DNA from: Ursus arctos | Taxonomy: Eukaryota > Chordata > Mammalia > Carnivora > Ursidae | Assembly: GCF_023065955.2 (NCBI RefSeq) | Contig: NW_026623100.1 | Span: 16,841,001-16,905,000, forward strand | Length of the DNA stretch: 64,000 bases | Direction: 5' to 3' | Shown here: positions 35,693 through 48,200 of the stretch, one piece after another | Layout of the letters: every line of letters begins with the position of its first letter | Numbering within the stretch: the first letter of the stretch is position 1 | Program-made: the position numbers and the translations under genes | Notes under the pieces: model-generated | What the model was told of the DNA's origin: nothing | Seen by the model: only the letters and a program-made list of their open reading frames with translations | The model's database searches: none

Positions 35693-36243
35693 AACTGTAA
35701 GAGTAAATGGGTCCAGTAATTGGAATGACTCCAGAAAAGAGAGCTGAAACTCCAGGAGCTGAAAAGGTTGCAGGATTAAGCCAGATTTACAAAATGGGAA
35801 GCTTGCCTGAAGCTGTTGATGCTGCCAGGCCAAAGGCCACTCTAGTGGACAGTGAGTCAGCAGATGATGAACTCACAAACTTGAACTGGCTTCATGAAAG
35901 TACTAATCTTCTAACAAACTTCAGCTTTGGAAGTGAGGGTCTTCCAATTGTTAGTCCATTGTATGACATAGAGGGAGATGATGTGCCATCCTTAGGACCA
36001 TCTTGCTATCAGAACCCAGAAAAAAAATCAGCAACTGCAAAGCCCCCATACTCTTTTAGTCTTCTCATTTACATGGCTATTGAACACTCTCCAAATAAAT
36101 GTTTGCCTGTCAAAGAAATTTATAGCTGGATTTTGGACCGCTTCCCATATTTTGCTACTGCACCAACAGGCTGGAAGAATTCTGTTCGACATAATCTGTC
36201 CCTGAATAAATGTTTTCAGAAAGTGGAAAGAAGCCATGGCAAG
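35693..36243 (+). CDS. FOXN2: FOXN2 exon 2: 5' UTR tail, start codon, residues 1-179
   Basis: The acceptor is tctttattgcAG (AG at 35691-35692), followed by 14 UTR bases and ATG at 35707. It encodes the N-terminal region and most of the forkhead domain including recognition helix 3, ending SHGK. Donor AAG|GTCAGT at 36244, phase 0. Reading through the donor would add only 20 residues before TAA, giving a 199-aa protein without the wing. Confidence 0.95.
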
Positions 36244-39200
36244 GTCAGTGTTTATGAACATTGCTGTATTTGGGGAGGTGGGAGAGAATTAACATTGAGA
36301 CCTTAAAATATGGGGAAACTAAAGGAAGACAAAAATAGTCAACTCATAGTTACTTCAGTTTAAGCTTAATTATATTCATCATTTGCTTTCATTGAGATGC
36401 TTTTGAATTTCTTAAATATTGATATAAATCTAACAATTTCAGTCTACTGTAGGACATAAATTTGTTTTCTAATGTTCTAATTTTCTATTCTTAGTTTCTG
36501 TAGTGTTTCATCACTGTATCAATATGTGTTACTTATTTATTCAGTATGACTGTCTTATGACTGGAATGTAGACCATTTACATTAATGTAATTGATATGGT
36601 TGGCTATAAATCTATCATCATGCTATTTCTGTTTGCTCTATTCTTTTCCCCCATTTTTCCTGTCTTTTTAAGGATTGAGTACTTTTTTATGATTCAGTTT
36701 TATCTCTACTATTGGTTTATCAGCTATTCTCTTTTTTAGGGCTGGTGATGGTGGTAGTCGTGGTTGCTGTACACTTTTCAGTATATGTCTTTAATTTATC
36801 ACAGTCTACCTTCAAATAATATCACCATTATACTATTACACCACTTATCTGGCTTTTCACAGAAAAAGTTGACTAATCCTGATGCTTATCAGGATCAGTT
36901 CCTTTTTCTTGGATAAGTGTATTTAGCATTTCTTATAGTTCCAGTCTAGCAATAAATTTGTAAGAATCTTTTGTGGAGGTTAAGAAGTTTTTTTTTTCTT
37001 GAAGTATTTCAAAGATGTTACTCTCTTGTGTTCTGGCCTGTGTAGTTTCTGATAAGAAGTCTGCTGCCGTTCATATCTTTGTTCCTCTGTAATGTTTGGG
37101 TTTTTTTCTGTCTGACTTCAATGACTTTTCTCTTGTATCACTACTTTTCAGCAGTTTGTGGTGCACCTAGGTGTGTTTTTCTTTATTTTTATTCTGCTTT
37201 GGTTTTTCAGAGGTTCTTGGATTTGTGGTTTGTTGTCATTTATTAAATTTAGACAAGTTTTGCTCATTATCTCTTCAAATATTTCTGTGGCTCACTTCCT
37301 ACTCCTGGGACTTGAAGTAAAAATACGTCAGACCATTTGCTATTGTCTTACCTCTTGGTTGCTCTGCCCTAGTTTCTACTCTTTTCTCTCTTTGTTTCAG
37401 TTTGGATCATTTCTTTCGATCTTTTATAGGTTTAGTCTTCCCTCTGTTGTGTTCATTCTGCCGATAAACCTGATAAAGGACTTACGTGTATTTATCATTT
37501 CTAGCATTTTCATTTGCCTTTTTTTTTTTTCACCAAAGCAAGGTTTACTGAGCAATAATAAAGTGATAGTACAAAGCTCCTGAAGAGGGAGGGGAAACCC
37601 AAGAGGATTGCCCTTCCTTTGCCTTTTTAAAAGTAGTCTCCATCTTTCTGCTAAAATTTTCCACCAGATCCATAAACATATTAATTATAGATACGGTGTC
37701 TGTCTAATAGTTTCAGTATGTGGTCCATCTCTGGGTCTGGTTTTGTTGACTATTTTATATCCTGTTTTTGTGTGTGTCTCATAATTTTGGATTAAATATC
37801 AAACATTGTTTGTAAAAGAATGGTAGAGACTGACGTAGATAATATTTCTTTCCAGAAATAAACATGCCTCTACTTTTGTCAGGTTGTTAGCATGAAACAG
37901 GTATTGGTCAATCTAGGTAATAATTGGGATGGGTTTAGGTTTTGTGGTTGTCAAAGTTACCTTCTGAGTACCATGGGCTTCAAATTCATTCAGAGATGGA
38001 CTGCTAATATTTTGTGCTTAATGTGAGTCCTGGAGTGTCAGATGATTTTTCTTAGCATTTCTGCTCTACCTTCGTCTTTCAGCTTGTGATACATTTGGGG
38101 GCAGGAAGAGGGTTAGATATTTCTCTCTGTGCTCTTGCCCCTCCCATAGCAATTGTTTGTTACTTGATATGAGGCTCTTGAGGTGGGAGCAGGAGTTTCT
38201 TGATTCTTCTGCTCTAGTTTTAGTATTAAGCAGGCTTTGTATGCCTTTGTCTCAAAAGTAGGACTTTCCTTGCCTTCCCTTGGAGCAGACAGTCTCTCCC
38301 ATCTACTCAGAGTGGAGTCTAGAACTGTAATCATCAGTAGCCAGTTACCTATATGTGGTTAGTGGTTGGCATATTGAACAGTACAAATATATGATATTTC
38401 TGTCATTGTAGAAAGTCCTGTTGTACAGCACTGCTCCAGAGCTCAGGCCAGTTCCCTGCTATTCCCTTCAAGGTAGTTAAACTCTGCCTCGTATCAATGG
38501 GTGGTCCTGGGTACAAGTAAGTTACCATTTCTTTTCTCAGGGGCAATAGATCTCTGGTTTGTATCATCTGGGCATGAGCAGATTTCCTGCCCATTACCTA
38601 ATGACACATGGCCATTGCTTAGTGTCAGTAATGTATGAGGATTGTTGAATGTTGTATTTTTCTCCAGCAGTAGCCATCCTTTACCTGGGACTGGGGTGAG
38701 GAGGGTGTTTTGCCACTCTCTCAGTGGCAGACAGTTTTTGCTTCATAGTGGAGCTTTGTCCAGTATGTAGTCAGGTTGTGTGCCTGTCCCACAGTGACAC
38801 CTGATCTCATCTCATGGTCATTTAAAGCCTGGAATATGGATGAGCTTTTCCTGGTATCCTTGTTCCAGCCTTAAACCTTAGTATGTTCTATATATCCATC
38901 ACCATTTACAAGGGTGTCTCTCTTAGGTCTCCTGCCCTGTCTAAAGTCTTCCTATGGAGCAGTGGATGGGGGCCTGTAGAAAAATGCTGGCTAGTTGATG
39001 CAGACCCTTCTGTCTGGGAATGCCAAGAACGCCAAATTATCTTGCTAGCTCACCCTTGGCTTTTAAGAATTTGTTGTCGTTGTTGTTGTTCAAAGATTTT
39101 ATTTATTTATTTGAGAGAGAGAGAGACAGCGACAGAGATAGTAAGAGAGAGCACGAGCAGGGAGGAGAGGGAGAAGTGGGCAGGGAGCAGCAGGGATCCC

Positions 39201-42200
39201 GGACCCTAACTCAGGGCTCAATCCCAGGATTGTGGAATCATGACCTGAGCTGAAGGCAGACACTTAATTGACTGAGCCACCCAGGCACCCCTGCTTTTAA
39301 GAATTTGTTAAAATTTGAGTCTTTTTTTTTTTTAACCTTATTTTATGACTGCCACTTTTGCTATGCTCTCCCAAAGGTAAACAGTTCGTATGTTCCATGT
39401 CTCCTAACAAGGCCCTGTCACACTTTAGGATTCAGTTCTTTCAGTTGTCTTGTGGCCTTAGCTCTCGAATGAGCTTGTAAAAAATTATGATTTTGTGGAT
39501 TATTTTGGTTTTTTCTTGTTAGACTGGGAACAATGTCCTCTAATGGCTTCCTGTACCCCCCAAGTGGTAGCAGAACTCTCCTTGTTTTGAGTAAAACAAG
39601 AACCCTTGTTTTGAATAAAAATTAGGAGCAAGTAATTATGTTTTTAAGTGACTGAAGGATTTTTCTAGGATAGTGCTGTTCAAACTTAAGTGTATACACT
39701 AATATCTGGAAAGCTTGTTAAAATGCAGATTCTGATTCAGCAAATCTAGGGTGGAGATTGAGGCTTTCTTTTCTAACAGGCTCCCCATTGATCCTGGTGC
39801 CATTAGTCCACGAGTAGCAAGACATTAGGATATATCATCATCTATCATCATCTTACAGCTAACTTAAAAGGAGGTTGTATTAGTTATCTTTTGTAACATA
39901 TTGCTATCTTAACACATTGTCTACTACACATGGGTATTTATGAAGACCAAGTATGTGTTAGGCTATTAAAAAAGCCTCCGTAATTTGAAAGGATCAATCT
40001 CTGTCATAGACAGCCTCCAGGAGGCCCCCAAATGAGCCCTACCTTCCGCTTTTCTTGCCCTTGTAGAGTTCCCTTCAGTAATGAATAGGGCTGACCTATG
40101 TAACCAGGAAGATATTGTGAAAATGATGGATCATGCCTTTTGAGGCTAGGTCATAAAAGGCACTATAGCTTCCATCTTGGGCTTTGGATAACTAGCTATA
40201 GGGGAAGCCAGATGCCATATCATAAAGACATTTAAGCAGCCTTATGAAGAGGCCTATGTGTCAAGGAAATGTGGCCTTCTGCCAACAGTCGTGTGAATAA
40301 GTCATCTTGGAAGCAGGTTCCCCCAGCCTCAGTCAAACTTGCCTTTCAGATGACTAAAAGTTTTAGGAATGTTGGATATGTTCTTTCCAACATGTATTTG
40401 TTGGATTTTATTTTGAATTGTATCATTTAATTATTTTCTATTTTTAGAGCTACTGTGATTATACTTCTGGTGGGATATAAGAGGGGAACTGTCTAATAGG
40501 TACCTGGAAATATGGTACAGAAATAGTGGTAATGTGGGATTAAAGCTCTAAGTTTGGAAGTCATCAGCACTGATTTTCAGTAGAAAAATCTAGGAAAAAT
40601 ATGTTGTAGTGGAAGCAAAGGAGGGTAAGTTTAAGTGTGAATGAGCAACAGTATCAAATGTTGCAGAAATCTTGAAAATGATTGGTTAAGAAGAAGTGAT
40701 TGAGACAAAACAGATTGGGATTCAAAATATGGTGTGCTCGTATATGTGGAAGGATTGAGTAGGGGTGGAATATAGCTTTTGTAAATTTTCAGAGTATAAA
40801 TATTTCCATCATGGCCAGTTTCAAGCTACCAACATTCTGTCATTAAATGTGAAATTGATAGGAGATGTTTACAATGAGCAATACACCACCGTGTGTAAAG
40901 AATTCATCTAATTCAATAAGAAAATGAAAACTAATTTAAAAAGTGGGTAAGATTATGAACAGGCAGTTAACAGAGGAGGAGATACAAATGGCCAATAAGC
41001 ATGCAGAGATGTTCCTCCTCACTAGTAATCAGGGACATACAAACTAGTATGTTTGTATGTTGTACCCCATTAGAATGCAAACATTTTAAATGATAATATC
41101 AATTTAGATAAGGATAGGGGAAATAATACCGATATTTTCATACCACTAATAGATTAGAGTGTAAATTAGTATGACCATTTTTGAGGGCAACTTGGCTACA
41201 ATTATTAAAATTAGAAATGTGCATATCTTTTGTTCTAGTGGATTAGATTCCAGTTTCTCCCTGAGAGTAACATTCATACTTGCATACAATGAGATGTATA
41301 TCCACTGTGGTATTGTTTGTAATAAAAATTACAGAATATGTCCAGTGTAGTTTGATTTGTGGTAGTGATCAAAAGGGATTTGTTTTTATCCTTAATCTTT
41401 AAATGTGTGCATTATTTATATAATTAACTTGAGCATTTTTGAATGCTCAAAGAAAGAAGTTAAGGAAGTGAGAGCTAGCGAACAAGAAAGCATACAGTCC
41501 AGAGTATGGGGAGAGTGTGATAAAGAGAAAGAAATCATCTTGTGAGATAATAAAAAATATGAGGATAAATATAGAAATTGTAATGTATTGGGATAAAAAT
41601 TAGTAAGCTATTACCACAGGTCAGGGTAGGAGGAAAGAAACTGGCAGGTGATGGTCTTCACAAAATCAATAGCCACACTGCTTAAATGTCTGAAGTTTGG
41701 ACAGAAAGTGATACAGTCGGGTAGGATTGGTGTTGCTTGTGGATTTTTTTTTTTTAATTTATGAAATACTTCTAGAATCAGTGTTTCGAAATAACAGTAC
41801 TCTTGTAATCTGCAGAAGGCAAGTAAGTTGTACTTAGTTCCAAAAAATGTTGGAATTAAATTTGGCAACCTTGCCAGCACTTTTTTGATGAATAGGTCTT
41901 ATCTATAGATGATAATCTCAAAAAAAATGTCAAGATGACAAGGTCTGGGCCAAACTACAAAGTGGTAATGATACCCAGTTAGCTGGATAGCTTCTGATGA
42001 GATTTTCCCCCCTATCATCCATACCATAGTTAATACTCTCCATAGACAGGTCTAGGTATTTATCTGCCTCAGTATTTTAAAATTATAAAAGTTAGACGTG
42101 GTCTTTTTTTGTTTTGGTTTGGGTTTCATGTTTTAAATATTTAAACATCCAGGTCTTATATCTACTTCTCTAATTTTTTTAAAGCCAAACTAAGACACTA

Positions 42201-45200
42201 TAACTGTGAGACTTGAGCTGGGAAACACAAAATTAGAAATGTTCCCTGGTTTAGTACAGTTTTAGTCTGTATATTTGCATAGTGATGACTTGCTTCAATA
42301 ACTGAATCCCAGGAAAAGAAGTCATGCCAACCACTATAAAAGTTCATAAAAGTTTTAAGCTATAAACAGGACTTATGAATGCCCTTTTTGATTAGTTAAT
42401 TACTTTTAATTCAGTCACTCTAAAAGCCACAGAAAAGATAGTCGGGGGAAAACTATTAAAATGTACAGGGCAAGTATGTAAAAACATTTCAGGAATAGTG
42501 AACATTGCTTTTTCTCCCAAACTATCTCTACAACTAACATTAAGATCTTTTTGAAGTTAATTTCTTAGTATATTCCTTATTTCTTCAAAACCTTCAGTGG
42601 TTCTCTACCATGTAAGTCCAGAAGCCTTATAGTTCCAAAAGGCAAAATAGTAAATGAGAGAATGCACATTTCCTGTTTCCATTGCACAGACTTATTTTGT
42701 ATAGGCAAAGTTAGTTTAAAACAATACTTAACGTCTAAAACTATTATTTGTCTTCTGTCATCTAAGCACAATAATGAAGGGGCAAGATTTTTAAGTGAGA
42801 GTTAGTTTAAAATAAATTCCTCTATTCTGAAGACTCTAAAACATAATGTTAGCAAATACATAATTTTATCTCTTGTTACTGATAGTTTGTGAACAGACCC
42901 AGTGAAAGGAAATGCTTCCATGGTAACATAAACCAGACTATTATTTGGAAACCTTACTCAAGATACTTAACTGCCCTGAACGGCAGGTTTTCAGTACCAG
43001 TTCTTCCCATTTACTATTTCAAGGAAATAGCAATTCTACTATGGTCAGAACAATTTGTAATTCTCATGATAGAATTTAAAAAGTAGACTATTGAACCAGT
43101 TTCTAGGAGTGTAATCTCAGGAATACCAAGATAGAACATGGCTAGAATCATTAAAATAATTGTCTTGGTCAGGATATGAAAAATAATTCATACATAACTT
43201 TTCTGTATGAAACTGAACCACTTCAGGATGTTGTGGGTGTTAATGTTTTAAAGTCTTATTTCCCTATCATTAAAAAACACATTTATCCCTTGGGCCAACT
43301 GACTGAAGACATATCTAATTTAAGTAATTTCATTCAAAAGTACATTTGTAAAATTTGACTTCCTTTGAAAAACAAATCAAAATTTCAAATACTTACTTAG
43401 TATATAGTTCATGTGTTATTTTGCTGCTGAAGGCCAGAAGAAAGTTTCACCTAATAGTATGGTGTGTTTCTTTCTATATGATATGACAGCTGTGGTTTTT
43501 CTTTTCCTATATATTTAGGTTGCTAGGATGTTAAAAACTGCTTACACTGATAGCATACTTTTTCTAAAGCAGCTGTTTTTCCTTCTAAATTTAGTTTATT
43601 CCTTGTTCTTTATTACCTTTTATGTCTTACTCAGAATTAATTGATTTTGTTCTTGTTGATTTTTTTCAGAACTCCCTCTTAGAGGTAAAGGAGTAGAATA
43701 TACTGCTATTAAACCATATAAACGTGGGGTGCCTGGGTGGCTCAGTCGATTAAGCAGCTGACTCTTGATTTTGGCTCAGGTTCATGATCTCAGGGTCCTG
43801 GGAACAAGCCCCACATCCAGCAGGCTCCGCAGTCAGTGGGGTGTCAGCTTCAGGATTCTGTCTCTTTCTCTACCCCTCCCCCCACTTGCTCACTTGTGGT
43901 CTTTTTCTCTAAATAAATCTTAAAAAAAAAACAAAAAAAAAAAAACAGGGCACCTGGGTGGCTCAGTCGATTAAGCGTCTGCCTTCAGTTCAGGTCATGA
44001 TCCCAGAGTCCTGGGATCAAGCCCCAAGTCAGGCTGCCTATTCAGCAGAGAGTCTGCTTCTCTCTTCCTCTGTCTCTCTCCCCACTTGTGTTCGCTTGCT
44101 CGCTCGCTTGCTCTCAAATAAATAAATAAAATCTTAAAAACATATAAATTCTAACTTTATGCCAATTTCAGAATAACCCCCAGAAATAAGTATTCATTTA
44201 TTTTGCAGCTCTGTGTCACTTACACATAAATTACCTTATCTTTTTTTGTTTGAAGATTTTATTGATTTAATTTAATTTTAATTTTTTAATTTTTAAAAAT
44301 TTATTATTTATTTTCTTGCATGGCTGTGGAGTTCTGTATGTAGGCTGTGTATGGATGTGGCCCATGTGTAAGGTATACTTGTCGTCCAGCTTCTGTTCAG
44401 GATGTGCAGTTAAAGTTGTTCAGCTAAGGAAGTAGAACAGGTTTATCCTGAAGGAAGAGTTAGCAGGTGATAGATATCACAGTTCCCAAAGTCCTTCAAT
44501 TATTTCCTTTGACTACCTCAAGTAGGGTGTGTAGCATATTGATGGTTTTTTAGAATACTCTCTTGATTTATCAATTCCATTCTTTTCCTGATTTCTAGTT
44601 TAACAATGATCAATTTTCATATAATATATTTACATTACATAACATTATCTAATTTTCTCTCCACCCTTCTCCAGATATGATAAAAGCTTATTTCAGATAT
44701 TTCAATTGTTGTTTACGAATGAAAGTGGATGGGGCACCTGGCTCAGTTGGTTAAGTGTCTGACTCTTGCTTTTGGCTCAGGCCAAAGTCTCAGGATGGTA
44801 AGATCGAGTCACCAGTAGGGCTCCATGCCCAGTGTAGAATCTGCTTGAAATTCTCTCTCCCTCTGCCCCTCACCCTCATGCACATGTGTGCTCTCTCTCA
44901 AATAAATACATAAGTCTTTTAAAAAATGAATGAAAGTGGGGGCGCCTGGGTGGCGCAGTCGTTAAGCATCTGCCTTTGGCTCAGGGCGTGATCCCAGCGT
45001 TCTGGGATCGAGCCCCACATCAGGCTCCTCTGCTGGAAGCCTGCTTCTTCCTCTCCCACTCCCCCTGCTTGTGTTCCCTCTCTCGCTGGCTCTCTCTCTG
45101 TGTCAAATGAATAAATAAAATCTTTAAAAAAAAAAAAATGAATGAATGAATGAAAGTGGATATAAATTTGCCTTTGGCCACATTCTCTTAGTTTTCATAT

Positions 45201-48200
45201 AGCTATGTTTATACCCTTTATTTACTAGATAATCTAAAATTGTAGCTTGGGTATCTTTTTAATCTAAGAGTATTATAAATTTCCAAGTTGTCAGAGAATT
45301 TTTGTTGTTGTTGGATTTTTATTTTATTTATTTATTTTTTTTGCACTGGAGTCTTAAAGTTGTGAACTTTAAAAGGGAATTTATTTTTCCTCATGGCCTA
45401 ATCAATGTTTGTAGCTTTTTCCATTAATCTTTGGAAAGCATATTCTACAAGAATTCATTAATTACATCAGTTTTTCTCATAAGTGTTCCACAGAACACTG
45501 ACTTCCTCAAATATTACCCAGGAGAAGGAGGTTCTATGTCAGATAACTTTAGGAAACCATATAAAACAAGTATAATGATAGCAAGACTGTTTAGATCCCT
45601 TAACCTGCTGGTATGTAGTGTGATCTTCTAAGAAGGACGGAAGTAAAATGTGCAGCATTTTTCTTTTTCTTTTTTTTCTTTTTTTTTTTTTAAGATTTTA
45701 TTTATTTGACAGAGACACAGCGAGAGAGGGAACAATCAGGGGGAGTGGGAGAGGGAGAAGCAGGCTTCCCGCTGAGCAGGGAGCCCCTTGCAGGGTTCCA
45801 CCCCAGGACCCTGGGATCATGACCTGAGCCGAAGGCAGATGCTTAACAACTGAGCCACCCAGGCACCCCAAAATGTGCAGCATTTATCAAACCTATTTGA
45901 AGGAATTATAGCCTGGCCTTCTTCCCTGCACGTTAGATAATATTAGTGAGGTTTTTCATGTGTCTTGTCCACTTACCTTCCTGTAAGCTGTTCCTTCATA
46001 TTGAGGAAACTATGGATCACACAAGTCCTTCTTTCAGGCACTTCCCACTTGAAATTTAGCGGGCACTTTTGTTAATGGTTTCTCTAGTTTCTAGTAATCA
46101 TAAAAATTCCATAATTTTTAGATTCTGCTGATTATTTCAGTGGAATCTGGGTTAGTATGCTCATTGCCATATTATCTAAAAGTCCCTCAAATGTTGTAAC
46201 TTAATCATCTTGAGGGAAGGGCTGACTCTTCCTTCCTCTTTGTTATCTTTTACAGCAGTCTTTTCCATACCTCAGTTGTTGATTTCCACTCTTTGAGACT
46301 TCTGCTGTGCTTTTCATGAAACCATTTTTTTAAGACTTTATTCAATTTGGAGAGAGAGTGTGTACCTGAGCACAGGGATGGGCAGAGGGAAAGGGAGAGG
46401 TCTCAAGCAGACTTGCACTGAGCGTGGAGCCCGCCGCCGCCAACTCAATCTCACAACCCTGAGATCACACCCAAGCTGAAATCAAGAGTTGGTTGCCTAA
46501 CCGACTGAGCCACCCAGAAGCCCCTGAAATCGTTTGCTTTTTTAATTTAAATTTACTTTAAATGAGAACTTAAGCATTACTGTTAATGCCATTAAAAAAT
46601 AAAAATTATTTTTTGCTGTATCACCTGATCTCATACTGCTTATCACTTTGGGGGAAATGATGCTGTATTGAAAGCTTAATTTTTCCTTTTCTTTCTGGTT
46701 TTTCTATAACAATAACAATGGCTTACATTTGTTGCATCTTACCATGTGGAGGACCAATTGTACAGCCCTCCATGCTGTTCACTGTACATCTTGGGGTCGT
46801 ACCATTCTCACAGACTTTGAAGTGATTGGCTTGTCCTGTGGCCCTATGTGCCAGGCACCATGCAGAGTACGTTATGCATAATTTAATACACATAACAGCC
46901 CTGTGAGATAGGTAGTGTTATCATCCCTACCTTCCAAATGAAGGAATAATGGCCTGAAGAGGTAGAGATTGGTTAACTTTCCTAAGGTCACACAACAGGT
47001 AAATGGCAGAGCTGGAGATAAGAACCCAGGCACCTGCCTCAAGGGCTTTTGACCATACAATGCATTTATAGCAAGCTTAATTCAACCTTTGCATTGTACT
47101 GAAAAGGTACTCTAGGGTTTTTTTCCCATACACATTTAGCAAAATTATTCAGGCACTGATTGTGTATGTCTTAAAGTTGCAGGTTAATAATTCTTGTGTA
47201 TTTTATTTTAGGTTAATGGAAAAGGTTCCTTATGGTGTGTTGATCCAGAATATAAACCAAACCTTATGCAGGCACTGAAGAAGCAACCTTTCTCCTCAGC
47301 ATTAACATTTTACACCCCTCCTGCATCTCCACAAAGGTACAGGATCTTCCGTATAAGTGTCAGTGGTGACTTATAAGATTTCATTGTATGACATGGAAAA
47401 ACCTAACAAAGTTGTAAGGTTTGGGTTTGTTTTTCTTTATTTAATAGAGAATAATTTATGGATAAGACATTAGCCTGAGGTATTTTTACTTATAGTCTAA
47501 CTTGTATTATTAGGAAACAGGATATGTGATAGGTGAGAACATATTCTGGAAAATACAGTTACTCCTGAGTAAATTAAGTAAACCCTAAAGAAAGATGTAA
47601 TAATAATTACAGGTACAAAAGGTTTAAATTATTTTAATTGCCTGCAATACTAATGAGGACTAAAGACATGGGAAATTGAAAGTATATTTAAACTTTTTAA
47701 AATAAGATGATTAAGTTTGTCATTGTAACATTTTAATGTATATATTTATTTCTTTTTTATTTTAAGTTTGATTATCTTTCACAGCACATTTAGTATTTGA
47801 AAATTATTTTAACAGTCTCAAATTTCAAAATGTCTGACAAGTAAAATAATGCTTTGACTTTTTTATTTGTTTTGTTTCTCCTGGTAAATTTAATTGTAAT
47901 ATATCTCCTTGGCTCTTGTTTTCAAACTCTGTGACTCCTATTGATCTTACAGCTTTCCCATTTCAAGTCAAAGCTGAAAATGAGACTTCAAATCAGATTT
48001 TGTTTCTGTTTCCTAAAGAAGCCTTTGGAATTTTTTTTTGAATTCTATTATGTACATTCGTTTGAATTGAAAATGCCAGACTTTGTTGAGATACTTTTGA
48101 GGGTGGCCTTAATGGTTAATGTGTTTTTTGGAAAAATTAAAAGCTTTTAAATAAAATACTAGATGGAGAATTTCAGACATACACAAAAGGAGGGAGAAAA

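Noticed and set aside
40003..40360. MLT1-like LTR considered as part of a fuller endogenous retrovirus
   Set aside because: No internal gag/pol-like frame or second LTR nearby; only a truncated solo LTR of a non-autonomous MaLR element.
45440..45560. Phrase 'gttccacagaacactgacttcctc' suggesting a MER-type DNA transposon
   Set aside because: Resemblance to a hAT-type consensus is too short and diverged to place ends or family.
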